64,000 bases of DNA. Source: Rhabdornis inornatus (taxonomy: Eukaryota; Chordata; Aves; Passeriformes; Rhabdornithidae). The translations under genes and the position numbers were made by a program. The notes below the pieces were generated by a model, which was not told where the DNA came from, did not search any database, and saw nothing but the letters and a program-made list of their open reading frames with translations. The stretch is from assembly GCA_013397075.1 (NCBI GenBank), contig VWZS01000240.1, forward strand, positions 1,797,421 to 1,861,420. The letters are read 5' to 3'. This document shows, piece by piece, positions 49,716-61,800 of the stretch (its first letter is position 1; the number at the start of each line of letters is the position of its first letter).

Positions 49716-51364
49716 ATTAAAGCACTGAAGATCTTAGCTATTTAAATGCAAGTCTATTGGACACATGGTTTCTTCCTCACCTTTCTCCCTTGTCTTCTAA
49801 AAAAAAGGGGGAAAAAAAGCTGTTCTTTCCCACAGTAATAACTGAAGAATTTCTCCAGGAGATGGGAAGCTGTATTAGCATGTCTCTCTTTTGATAAAAG
49901 TCTACTTAAAAGAAAAAAAAAAAGAACAAAACCAAACAAAACCTCACACAGAACAAACTGAACCTGAAGACAGCATAGATTTTCAAAATGAGTGAGAATT
50001 TCAGTACTTAATCATCTCTTACCACTTGATGGGGGTGGTGAGCTACTTACACAGGCCTTGGCTTACAGAGTAAGATGTTCATGAACTAAAAATAGCCCAT
50101 TTTTATAGTTTAAAAACAAACACTACAATAAAGTGCCAAAATTCAAATGCATTTGGAACAGGTTTAAGACCTGCTTATTATGCAATACCTAAGCTAAACT
50201 CCATATGATACTTACACAGTAAGTTGCCAAGTTAAATCAATTGCATTCCAACTAAATACATCAGATATTGCGGGAAAGATGAGCAGGTCAATTTGTTCTG
50301 TGTTTGGCAAAAACCAAACTGCAACCGCTCTGAAAACACAGCCATTGATAGAGAAGCCTTTTCTACACACGTACAGAAAGTTATTTTTGTCACTCAGTGC
50401 CTCTTGTTCTTCACTTACTTACCTTTTCACATTACAGAATTCTTTTCAGCACTTTACAGATCTAAATCCTACTTGTAGGTTAAAACAATGCTACCAAAGC
50501 TTGAAAAGTTTTAATGCAGTGGTGTAAGAGATAAAACAGATGGACAGGAGGCTAACAATGTCTCAACTTCAAAGGATTAAAATCTGTGGAAGACCCCTCT
50601 TATATTTTATGTTGAATCAAGCAAAACATTAACTGTTCATATATTAAAAAGATACAAAGCATGTACCAAATATGATTCCCCTAAGCATGAAACAATTAAC
50701 CAGTTATAAACAAAGACCAACCTTACAGCTCTCCCGTCACATACACAGAAATGGTGACAGGTCAAAAAGGAAAGCCACAGCTCAGCTTCCTGTACTTCTA
50801 GTAATGGAACGAGTAGGTCCCAATTGTCTGATCGCTAATCCATACTGCTATGATTATTACCTCTCACGCTAATATGAATTATGCTTATTCTGAATTAAGA
50901 AACCACACTCAGGAAGCATCAGTCCAAACTGCAAGCCTCTATGAAGCAAAGTTTTGTTTTGAAGATCAGATCAGAAAAAACCTGTAGGAATAATCAAGTG
51001 CAGCTAGAGAGCTAAAAATAAAGAAGAGGTAAAAGGAAAGGAGTGAACCACAAAAACAGTTTAGAGTATCCAGCATGGCCTAAATAAAAATGGATTTCAA
51101 GCATGTCAACAGTTACGAGATTCTTAACAGTGCTTATGTTTGATTTATAAATGTCACAGAAGAAAGCTTCCATAAAATATCTTGCAAAAGTTTGTAAAAA
51201 GAAAAGCTATACATACAAAATCTCAAAAATAATAAAAAAAAGTTCAAGTCAAAAGTTTTTTTAAAAGCTTTAGGCCTTCTGATTATTTAAGAATACTTCC
51301 CTCTGCCATTCAACAATTCCAACAAGACTAGAAAATCAAAGACTGAAACAACATAAAAGATGTC
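49716..51364. other. intergenic, downstream of BRMS1L
   Basis: AT-rich with A-rich runs (49912-49945). No gene or repeat recognised. The true BRMS1L transcript end could reach into it if a more distal poly(A) signal is used. Confidence 0.5.
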
Positions 51365-52769
51365 CACTACCACAGATCATTTATTTATATACTAAGTTAA
51401 AAAATGCAAATATTTAATTACAAAAAGTTTATCAAACAACTGTATACATACAGTTCATATTGTTAAAAGCCAACATGTCAATTGATACTTTATGTACATT
51501 TGATTTGTAATGTCATACAATTGTAGAAAAGCAGAAACTCACTCAGCAGAAACTGATTCGGCATTTGGAAAGTACCTACCACCCTGCACGAGAAGAGACG
51601 ATTAATTTATATGTTACAATAAAAATATTTATTTGCTGTGATCATTTAAAGCAAATGGATGCTTTATTTTCTCCAAGAAGAATCATCATAAGTGGAGATT
51701 AAAGTGCACATAACCAACGCATTAAGAATTCTTCAACAATCCCATCTATCATTCTAGATGCTCAAAGCACATCACAGTAACATCAAGAATTTAGGACTTT
51801 TCTCTGTGGCTAAAAGAGCAAGACTTATAAGACATTCAGCTTCCTAAGCTGCATGAAATACTTCCGGTGTACAGTAAGATGAAATGGGCTACAGAAATTC
51901 TGAAAATAAGTGTTTGGTGTAAATTCCCCCAGATATATGACTTCTGGGAAAATATTTTCCTTTCCTAACAAAAATTAATCGTATTATATACAACTGTGGA
52001 CCAAACATGCAGGCCATGCAACAGTATTTATGTAACCATCCCCCCAGTCATTCTTTGTGGGCTACATATAACACAGGTTGAGCAACTCTGTCTACCTTAT
52101 GCATAAATTTTGCTGGCAATCAAGAAAAAACATCATCAATGATTTGTCTGCTATAGAATAGGGTCCTACACTAGAAAAGTGCTCTTCAAAAACATAGTTC
52201 AAAATATTGGTTTTGTCTCATTACAAGCAGTATAGTAAACCTTACAAAATGTAACACAGTTGGTACTAGCAGAGCTGTTGAGGACAATAATTTAAATAAA
52301 TCAGTACACTTTGGATAAAAGATTGCTTATGCATGTTACAATCTATTCAAAAGCAACAGCTGAGCAGGCTAAATTTACATCCACAAGAGAAGCATGACAC
52401 AGTCACCAAAAATAAAGTGAGTTGCTGGCAATTATGGTTATAATTTTTTTCACACCAACTGGTCACCAATGGAAAAATAACTTTTTTTTTCATTTTACAA
52501 GTATGATAAGTTTTGAAGCATTATACTTGAAGAGCATACTTTATATCTTAGGCACTGGACCCAATTTAGAGGCAAAATGTCTGTTAATAGGATTTACCCT
52601 CCTCATGTTTCTGAAGGCCGTCCATATGAAGCTTACATACAGCATGACCAATACACATTAGATACTGCTGTAAATATATAAGAAATACAAAACACTATTA
52701 AACACAATTTTCACCCCATGGCACATCACACATGGCAATACCACTTGTTTCATATCCGGTGAGCAACGG
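51365..52769 (-). other. BRMS1L: probable BRMS1L 3' UTR
   Basis: This is the region directly downstream of the TGA on the minus strand. It is AT-rich with no long frame. AATAAA hexamers on the minus strand are at 51668-51663, 51633-51628 and 51385-51380. The most distal is followed by a GU-rich stretch (gtggtagtgg, then tttatgttgtt), as expected downstream of a cleavage site. The end point is therefore a guess of about 51,365, and nearer sites could also be used. Confidence 0.45.
51380..51385 (-). promoter_or_regulatory. candidate distal poly(A) signal of BRMS1L
   Basis: AATAAA on the minus strand (plus strand TTTATT) about 1.4 kb past the stop, followed within 30 bases by GU-rich sequence. 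Alternatives upstream are at 51628-51633 and 51663-51668. This is a prediction from motif and position only. Confidence 0.4.
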
Positions 52770-52893
52770 TCAGTTGTGGTTATGCTTTATTGAATATTTT
52801 CCTTTCTGTAGCTGAGAAATATACAGCTTAGACTTGCTTCCATCCGGTCTTTTAAACCAAACTTCATCATGGTTAATTGTTGTAATTATGGCA
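52770..52893 (-). CDS. BRMS1L: BRMS1L exon 10, coding part with stop codon
   Basis: After a Ser codon split across the junction, it encodes [20 protein letters not shown] and then [20 protein letters not shown], stop TGA. The acceptor is ttttctgtag before TGCC. I recall the human protein ending KYSIKHS; this reading ends KHNHN, two residues longer. An AATAAA hexamer (minus strand, 52791 down to 52786) lies inside the coding sequence, spanning the codons for Ser-Ile-Lys. Confidence 0.95.
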
Positions 52894-55800
52894 CTACAGA
52901 AAATGAGGGAAAGGGTCAGGGGAAGAAAAACAAGAAGAATTTAGAAAGCTTATAAGCTAAAAATAACCTCAAAATCACAGCTGTATTTCCACATAGTAAA
53001 TGAAAATATGCATTAGTTGTAAAAGCTAGGCCCAAAAGATACTGTCACCACTCTAAGGATAATTTTAACAGAACTCTTTGGCAACTGCATGTGTCATTAG
53101 TGAAGGTAGCTAATGTTTCAGCCATCTATTTTACTCTCTCACGAGAAAACCCTAACAGATACAAATACTTTAATTGTTTAAAAGAAGTCACACAGAGAAA
53201 CCACAACAATAAACTACCCATAGTAAAGACAAGAAAAGTCTTGAAATTACATTGAATATGAAGCACTTGAAAAAAATTTGAACAACCTGAGGGCACGATT
53301 TAAAGCACAAAATGTATTCAACTCTTACTCATCACATGAAGACCACAAGAAATAAACCAAAAACTGATTTACTGATTCACTGTTAAATGAGCCCTGCTTT
53401 TATGCTCCTAGAACAAAACTCCCTCCCCATACCCCACAGAAAAAATATAATTTCAAGTAGATTGATGGGGAAAACAGAAAGCACAAAACCCAAGATTAAA
53501 ACAGTTAATAGAACAAGGATCTATTACATACTGAGTGTGACAACTCCCTCTAGTCTTAGAAGTTGTGGGGGTTTTGAAAGCCCAGGAAAGCACCACTGCA
53601 TGATTGCCCTCTTAAGCATCAGCTTTTGGCTTTTGTCAGGCACTGGATACTAAGATCTTTACCTGGCCCACTACAACTGCCGTGTTCTGCTAAATTAATC
53701 CAGAGGTGTTTAAATTTCAAACATAATCTGTAGTTTACTAAAATACCTTCCTGTTTCAGCCCTGAACACCAAATCACCGAAATTTTTTCCTCTTCACCAT
53801 ACACAAGGAAGAAGAGAAACAGCCAGTTCTAAAGTAAACTACTGATATATGAAATTTTCCTGAGTACACGTGTATATTTAATCAATATTGGGCTTAGACT
53901 TATTTGCCCCATGCAGTAAAACGTAAGATATACATTTAATTTTAAATACACTCAGATTTTAGAATCCACAAATATTATCCATACAGAGAAAATACTACTA
54001 TAGATCTTAAACATTCAACCAAATTTGCACTCTAAGATTGTTCCAAGGTAGAACCTTTCTTAAGAGAAGAAAATACCATTAATAAGTTCCTCTCTTCTTT
54101 CAGAGCACTAATCAACAGAAAACAAAGCTTATCTTCAACAGCATGAAGTGGTTTTCTACAATTTTTGGGTGGGCAACAGATCAAATTCTCAAAACAACAA
54201 ACTCTCAAGATACTAGAAAAAAAAATTACTCAAAGGCTATAAGAAACTAGTAACAGCTTAAATTGTTAGTAAGATCCTAACTTGACAACCCTTCAGTCAA
54301 TTCCAACCTTTACTAACCTCTCACAAGTCAGCAGTCATCTTTGGTGTCTTCCAAGGCAAACCTGTAAATGTCATTGAGGTGGCAGTATTTCCACACAGGC
54401 CTTACTCTTTAATGCCATCATCCTAGTTATTGCTCAACATGAATGTACAGAGCTGCATGAATTAAATAATCCTTACCTTGTAGGACATTCATCTTTCTTA
54501 TCAATGCATATCGTCTGCCCTCGTCCATACCACTCGCCATCATAATAGAGTCTTCCTTCTTCAGATCTAGCACTGTGTAGATGCTTTTCTAATTTGACAG
54601 GTGCTAAATTAAATAGTAAGTGATTTAATATTGACTTCCCATAAATCAGTTAGGTGCTTAAATACACTTTCATCGAGTTATTTACACAGAATACACATTT
54701 TTTTCCAACAGTAGTCTGTCTCTTAATAATTGCATGAAAATTGGAAGCATACCTTTTTATTTCCATTCAGGTAATTAAGTTACATTTTAATTTTCAAATA
54801 TAAGCTATCACCTATGTGCCTACTCTCCCTTTTCCTCCTCACCTCCAAAAAAGTGACTTTACTTATCAAGAACATGCTTTTCACTTCAGTGCTAAATATG
54901 AATACCACTCCTTTCCCACAGCTCTGCTTTTTCAGGGTTGTAGCTTGCAGTCAATGTGAGCACCTTTTGAAATGCACCTGTAAGGTCCAGATGCTCTTAG
55001 TTTTCTGCTTTATCTTGTGCAAACACTGGCATTGCTGTAAACCACTGTTGAAGCCTGAATTTTTGTTGATCATTTTCTAGAATTTGTGTCAACACAAACA
55101 ACAGCAATCCAGCTACAGGTATTAGCACCTGAGAGAGGGAAAAGACAAAAACCACATCTTCCAGCTACTTCATCCCATCCTCCATCACTGTATCAGTACT
55201 ATAATAAATACAATCTGCCTGGATGCAGTTTGCATCACTGGACACAGCAAGTTCTGTCTTGTGAAACTAAACCATGTTTACGTACGTTCTGGCTTTACCC
55301 TGTGCGGTCCCAGCGTAGCCATTGCCTTGAAACACAAAAGAAAACTAAAGTCAATCAGCAGGCAGATTCATTTTGTCTTAACTGCCATCTTTAGTTGTGG
55401 AGTAACATGCAATGGTATTTGGTTTTATATGCAAGTATATACTTGCATTTACATGCAAAAAATACAATTAGAATTCTAAAATAAAAGTGTGTTCAATGGT
55501 GACTCGGTAGCTAAATAAAAAAGCATTTTGAGGGTGAAAGAAATCACCTTCTTTGTTAAGTTTTGATTTCAATAACTGAAGCTTTTCTAAATTAAATCAT
55601 CAAAATTTCTCTTATGTAATTCTGTTAAGAAAACACAAAATTACATTAACTCAGTCAGAAAAACAAAATGCTATATAAACAATCTAGTCTTTTAATTTAT
55701 TTGTGAACTTCAATTAAGCTCACAAATGTTACTTCATGCAAACTCCAGACCACAGATAACCTCGGGAAAAAAAAGCACTCAAGTTTTTAGATGTTCATTT

Positions 55801-58800
55801 GTTTTGTTTTAGGGGATTTAAAAAATTATTTCCAGAAAAGGCAAAACCCTAGATCCTGGGTTTGCTGTTATTCTTTAAAATTATGTAAAACTACAGAAAA
55901 GAACACGAGGAAAATATATTTTGTGTCTGTTCCTCTGATGCAATAGAAAGAGAAAACATAAAGGTCACATTTTACTTCTTGCTTAGGAAATAAGTGCAGG
56001 GGAAAAAAAACAGGATAGAAACTGACTCAGAGCCAACTCCCCACCATGTTTTTGAATTCACCTAAGTGGTTTGCTATTCCATAAGATGGGATGCACTAGG
56101 ATACTAGGGGAAGCTTTCTGACTGCAGGTGCAAGGCAAGGATAGCATTTCATTATAGCAAGATCCTTCAACGAACTCTTATGAAGATCTAAAAAAGGCAT
56201 TATGCAATTAAAAGCTGGACTTATTTTTCCAAATATATCAATTGACTAAACAAATTTCTCTTCCTATAAACCATGATTCTCTTGTAATCTGAGAAAAACA
56301 TAGCTCCTCATTTTTGTGAAAAAAAGTATAAGGAGAGGTCAAATCACAGAAATCTTCTTAAAATAAAAACCTTACTATATGAAAACATGCCATATGAGAT
56401 TTTAAAATCCTTCACATAAAGCAAAATCCTAACAGACTATCCTATCATAGTTTCTATCCAATTAGCCTAAACTATGAGAAAGCAGATCTACTTAACACAG
56501 GCTTTAGGCTCACTTTTTCATGGAAAATTATGGATTCCCCATTTTAGAGATATCCTTTTGTACCCCTTTAACAGACTCCTCTGTATGATTTGGGTAGAAT
56601 CAGAAGAAATAGCAATAACACAACTTGAAGTGAAAGGATTAACTGACTATTGAAGAAATAAAAACCTATTTAGTGTTTTGATCATGTAAGAAATCCAGTT
56701 ACAAATTTTTAAGTAGCAAAAGGATTAGACATGAACCCAACTAAATCCACAGTCATTGGCATTCATCCTTCCATCTTACCTTCCTTATTGTTGTCCAGTC
56801 TTCAAGTATATCAAGGTCTTGTAACATATAAACTATATAAGGACGTGGAAATGTTAGGGAAAACTCTTTTAAACAGAAATAATGAAAATACTCTAATGTT
56901 TGTAGAAATATATTAATAGCTCTGTTCTGCAGATCTTTCACAAAAAGTGTACCAACATGAAGCAAAAGCTCAGTGCAAACACTTCCATCTTTGAATTATG
57001 CAACGTAGAAGTACACTTTAAGAATTATTAAGAGGCAATAATAATATTATAGATATTCAGGCTACTGGAGCTCAACATAAGGATAAGATAAACAGCTGAG
57101 ATACAACCATTCCATTCCTAACAGTTCAAAAATTATTTTATTTGCAATAATTCAAATTACAATTAAAATTCATTGCAGTTTCAATGTACCACTGCAAAAC
57201 AGCACCACGTTAAGATCAGCTTAAATAAAATAATTATTCTTACAGTATTCCACATCGTGTATCTTCAACAGAAAAGTATGGTCAGCACCACATATCTGAA
57301 TATCAAATATTCAAAAAACATGAGGTGAAAAGGCAAAGCCCCCTTCCTTAAACTATCAACTGCAAAGTAAAAAACGTGTATTAGAACAATAAATGAACTT
57401 CAAAACAAAATTCCATATAGTACCGCTATTCCAATACAAGAGCCTTCGCTTTTTACTTTGTTTCTTCTCATTTCATCTCTGAAAAATAAGTTGAGCAAAA
57501 GGTGCTACAGATGTATAAAAATGAAAATCTCCTATAATAGAGAGCAAGCTTAAATTCCATTTGAAATCTTAAAGATTTTAAACCACTTTAAAATTTGTTT
57601 TTCTCTAAAGAGTAAAAAATTACAAATCAAGAGCTGCGTAAAATTTCTAGGTATTTGCTTTGCACAGATCTGACAAGTACACAACTATTTCTAAACTACA
57701 ATCAAAAAGAACAAATTCATTTACTTCACAAAGGATTCACTACTGAAAGGATTTTTAGCATTATAAACTGCCTGAAATTGCTGAGATTTTATACCTAATA
57801 CTGTATTAGCATTTTTGGTTTGGAATATACCCTAAAATGGCAAGGTAACTCATAATTCACAGAATCCAATGCTATTTATATGGTTAGCTGGTGAAGTTCA
57901 AGTGGCCTAACTTAATTCTGCTTTTGTCTTGTAACACTACTTTTCTTTAAGAGTTAGAAAAATCAACTTTTAGAAACATTTTCTACATAAAACTAGTACC
58001 TAGGTAAGAGAATCTTCATTTCAATTTTCATGATGGGATGGATGTGTCAACATGGTTTCTCTAATCTGAATTAGAATAATGTCTGCCATGCAAAAATCAG
58101 TTTTGATAATGCATTATCACTTCAACTTGACATTAATGACACATGTAATAAAACTAATTATAAAACTGCAAATACCACTAGAAAGAACAATGATTTCAGT
58201 AAAAGGATATCTGATACAACAACAGGTTTCTTCTTATCTGGGCTAAATGGATCCTTCCTTTTCTTCCTGGACTGGAGCTCATCATTCCACAATTCTGAAA
58301 ACGTTTACAAAAAAAAACATGCTATGAATCAGAAACATTTTCATGTTTAGCTCTTTTGATAGCAGAAAACGTTGTCCAAAAATGAAAAAATAACATTTTC
58401 TGGTGAGATGCTGTTTCTAAACAGAGTAAAGGTGTTACAAGATTATGTAGGCAGAGATTAATACTCTCAAAACACACATGGGATGCTGACAATTATTAAA
58501 CCAAACTTGAAGTTTAAATTCAACCCCCTGCCCAAAGTCTACAGCTGAATAGCACTCTAAAAGATAACCTAAAACTCACCAGAAATACTGTGTACAGTCT
58601 ACTAATCAACAGCCATCAGAAGACTAAAACCAAATTAAAAAAACCCCAAACTGAATTTCCATCTACCTGAGGTAATGTCAATGCTATGTCTGTCTTCCTC
58701 AAGTCTTCTAATCTTCTCTTCTAGTTCACTTTGTACAGTATCATACAAGAGAAGCTTCTCACTCTATAAAGCAAGATTACAGATTTTTACATTACTGAGT

Positions 58801-61800
58801 TCAATAATCTAAATATTGACTATTTAAGGCATCAGTGGAAGGAACATAAAAATAGCTTTTTCAGAAGCCACAAAGCATATGACATCTCCCTGTATTCACT
58901 TTCTTAGCATGAGATCCTAGCTCCTTAAAGACAGCACACTCACTTAGCACAAGTGAAAATATAATCACATATTTATCAACTACTGGTACCAAGAGTAGTT
59001 AAGAGCATGTAGCTAGCTCTCCAGAATAACTCTTTGCATTTTGACACAAACACAGTATTTTTCTTCTGGATAGAAAAGATTTATTCACAGTGGGTAACTG
59101 TAAAGTAGTGACCTCTATGCCACCTTTCATTACAAATCACAAAAGCTAATGTTTTCATGGAAAGCTTTTTATAAAGCTACCTCCTATACTAAATTACACA
59201 GTATTTATACAGATCAGTTACTCTTCCAAAGTCAGCATCAAAACCCACTAAATTCTCTAAAATATTAACTTGGAATTAAACTGATTTCCAAGCCTTAAGG
59301 AAATTACTCTGCTGCTCTTTCACAAGCTTGAACGTTTCCAAAACCATGAGTAGAAAATATAGCCAATTGTTAGATTTTAACATTCACTTTCAGTGAGCAA
59401 TGTCTTCAACAACTCTGGAAAACAGAGAGCTTGGACTTACTGAAAAAACACCGTAAGCAGCTCAAGCCAATGCATCCAGCTATCTGCTACCATGTCTCTG
59501 TCAGAAGCTGTAGTTCCCTACAGCCAAATGAGCAATGTCTGCACCTCAACTGCTCTTGCCCATAGCACAGTAACAGAAACTTCCCTTTACCAGTGCTCAA
59601 GATAGTTTGCTGGAGTGAAGCAAATCTGTTGAGGAAGGGACAAAGAACCCTATTCCACTAAATGACTGTCACACCTACCACTCCCTCAAGTAACAAAGCA
59701 TTCAAATTCTTAAGACCTCCTTTCACATATTTTTCAATGTCTCTTTATAAAAAACATTTCCCAGATGAATTTAAAAGGCAGAAACCTCTTTACATGTATC
59801 TGAAGTGACAATTGAGTGTTATCTGTTCTGAGACCATTTTAAAATTGGGTTTTAAAGCTTAATAGTGTTTGTGTTTAGATATGTGCTCTGCTTCAGATAC
59901 CTGGTAACAAATAAGGTGTGAAAAGGTATTACAGGTATCAGAGGCATTCTTGCTGAACGGTTATATTCCAGAATAACAGTAATTCTACAAGCAGCTTTTC
60001 TGACTTAATAGAGCTTTTCACCCCAAGAGACTTGTATTGGATGGTGAATTCTGAATGTTTCATATAACAGCAAAACAAGGAAAAAAGACCTTCTTAAGGT
60101 CTAATACACAGCCAAAGCAAATCATTCAATCATGGATAAGAGACCTTGCAAGTCTTACAGGATTCTTTCTGTCCAGCTTCAGGAGTACTCACAGGAGCAA
60201 AGACAGCCAGTAATGAGTCGTCCTTCATAATACCTCATTCCTTCCCAAGGCATCAAGAAAATGGAAAGCTTTTCAAAACTACACATGCATATTCTTGTTT
60301 TTTTGGTATAGTAGGAAATAGAAATTCAGGAATATGGTGAACCACTCAGAAGAAAACACCTTAATGAACTGTAAGGGGGCTGAGGAGTACTACAATGAAA
60401 ACCTCAGGATCTAAGCTACGTACAGCACTGGACATACACGTACTTGAGTGTTTGTACTACAGTATCCGGTATTTAGATACATGAACAGAAATCTTTATGT
60501 TCAAGGAAAGAAATATATTTTTCTTGTAAGTGCTTTTGAAATAACAACTCTATCAGTAGCTGCCTAATGCATCTCAAAAATACTTCTTTGGTTTTGTTAT
60601 TAAAATGTAAGGCGTTTTTAGCTAAAATTATGTCAGATATTTTAGTTACTTTCTTGGTAATCTTTGTATAAAAAAGGTAAAAAATCATGTAAGAATCTAT
60701 TAATAAGAACTTGATAATGAAAAATAAGACAACTTAGCTATATATATATATATATATATACACACACATATATACGCAAAGCCAAACTAATAAAAAGCTC
60801 TTCAACATCTTTATTAACAACTCAGGCACAGGACTCGAAGGAATACTAAGCAAGTTTACCAACAACACTAAAGTGGGAGGGACTGCTGCCTCCCTCAAGG
60901 ACAGAGACTGACAAATTAGAAGGCTGGGCAATTGCCAACTAAAAGAAGTTTAAAAAGAACAAGTGCTGGATTCTGCATCTGCAACAGGGTAATCCTGGAT
61001 GTACAGACCGACTGGAGAATTAGAGGCAGGAGAGCAGCACCACAGAAAGGGACCTGGGGGTTCTGGTTGACAGAAAGCTGAATACGAGCCAGCAGTGCCC
61101 TGGCAGCCAGGAGGGCCATTTGTGTCCTGGGGTACATCAAGTGCAGCATCACCAGCCAGGCAAGGGAGGGGATTGTCCTGCTCTGCTCTGCACTAGGGCA
61201 GCCTCACCTCCAGTGCTGGGGGCAGTATGGGGTGCCACAATATAAGAAAGCTACTAATATACTAAAGAGTGTCCAGAGGAGGGCCAGGAGGATGGTGCAG
61301 GCTCTGGAGGGGAAGCCATATGAGGAGCAGCTGAGGTTACTTGGTCTGTTCAGCCTGGCAGAGACTGAAGGGAGACCTCACCTTGGTCTTCAATATTGTC
61401 ACACGAGGAAGCAGAAGGGCAGGTACCAATATCTTTACTCTCGTGACCAGGGACAGGATTTGAGGAAAAGGCATGAAGCTGAGCCACGGGACGTTTAAGC
61501 TGGTTATCAGGAAAAGGTTCTTCACCCTGAGGGTGGTAGAGCACTAAAACAGGCTCCCCAGTAAAGTGGTCCCAGCTTGTCTAAGTTTAAGAAGTGTTTG
61601 GACAGCACTCCTAAGCACATGGTTTGATTCTTGGGTGTCCTGCACAGGACCAGAAACTGAACTAGATGATCTTGATGGGTCCCTTCTAACTCAGCACATT
61701 CTATGACTCTAATTTTTAGATGTTTTGAATAACCTCTTGCATGGGCTTAAATATCACACAGCAATTGCATTCAAATAGCAAATAACCACAATAATAAAAA

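Noticed and set aside
55086..55394. 102-codon plus-strand frame over BRMS1L exon 8
   Set aside because: Antisense shadow of a BRMS1L exon and introns; no independent signature.
61232..61498. 88-codon plus frame in intron 4
   Set aside because: Remnant of the CR1 ORF end inside the 60797-61712 fragment, broken on both sides.
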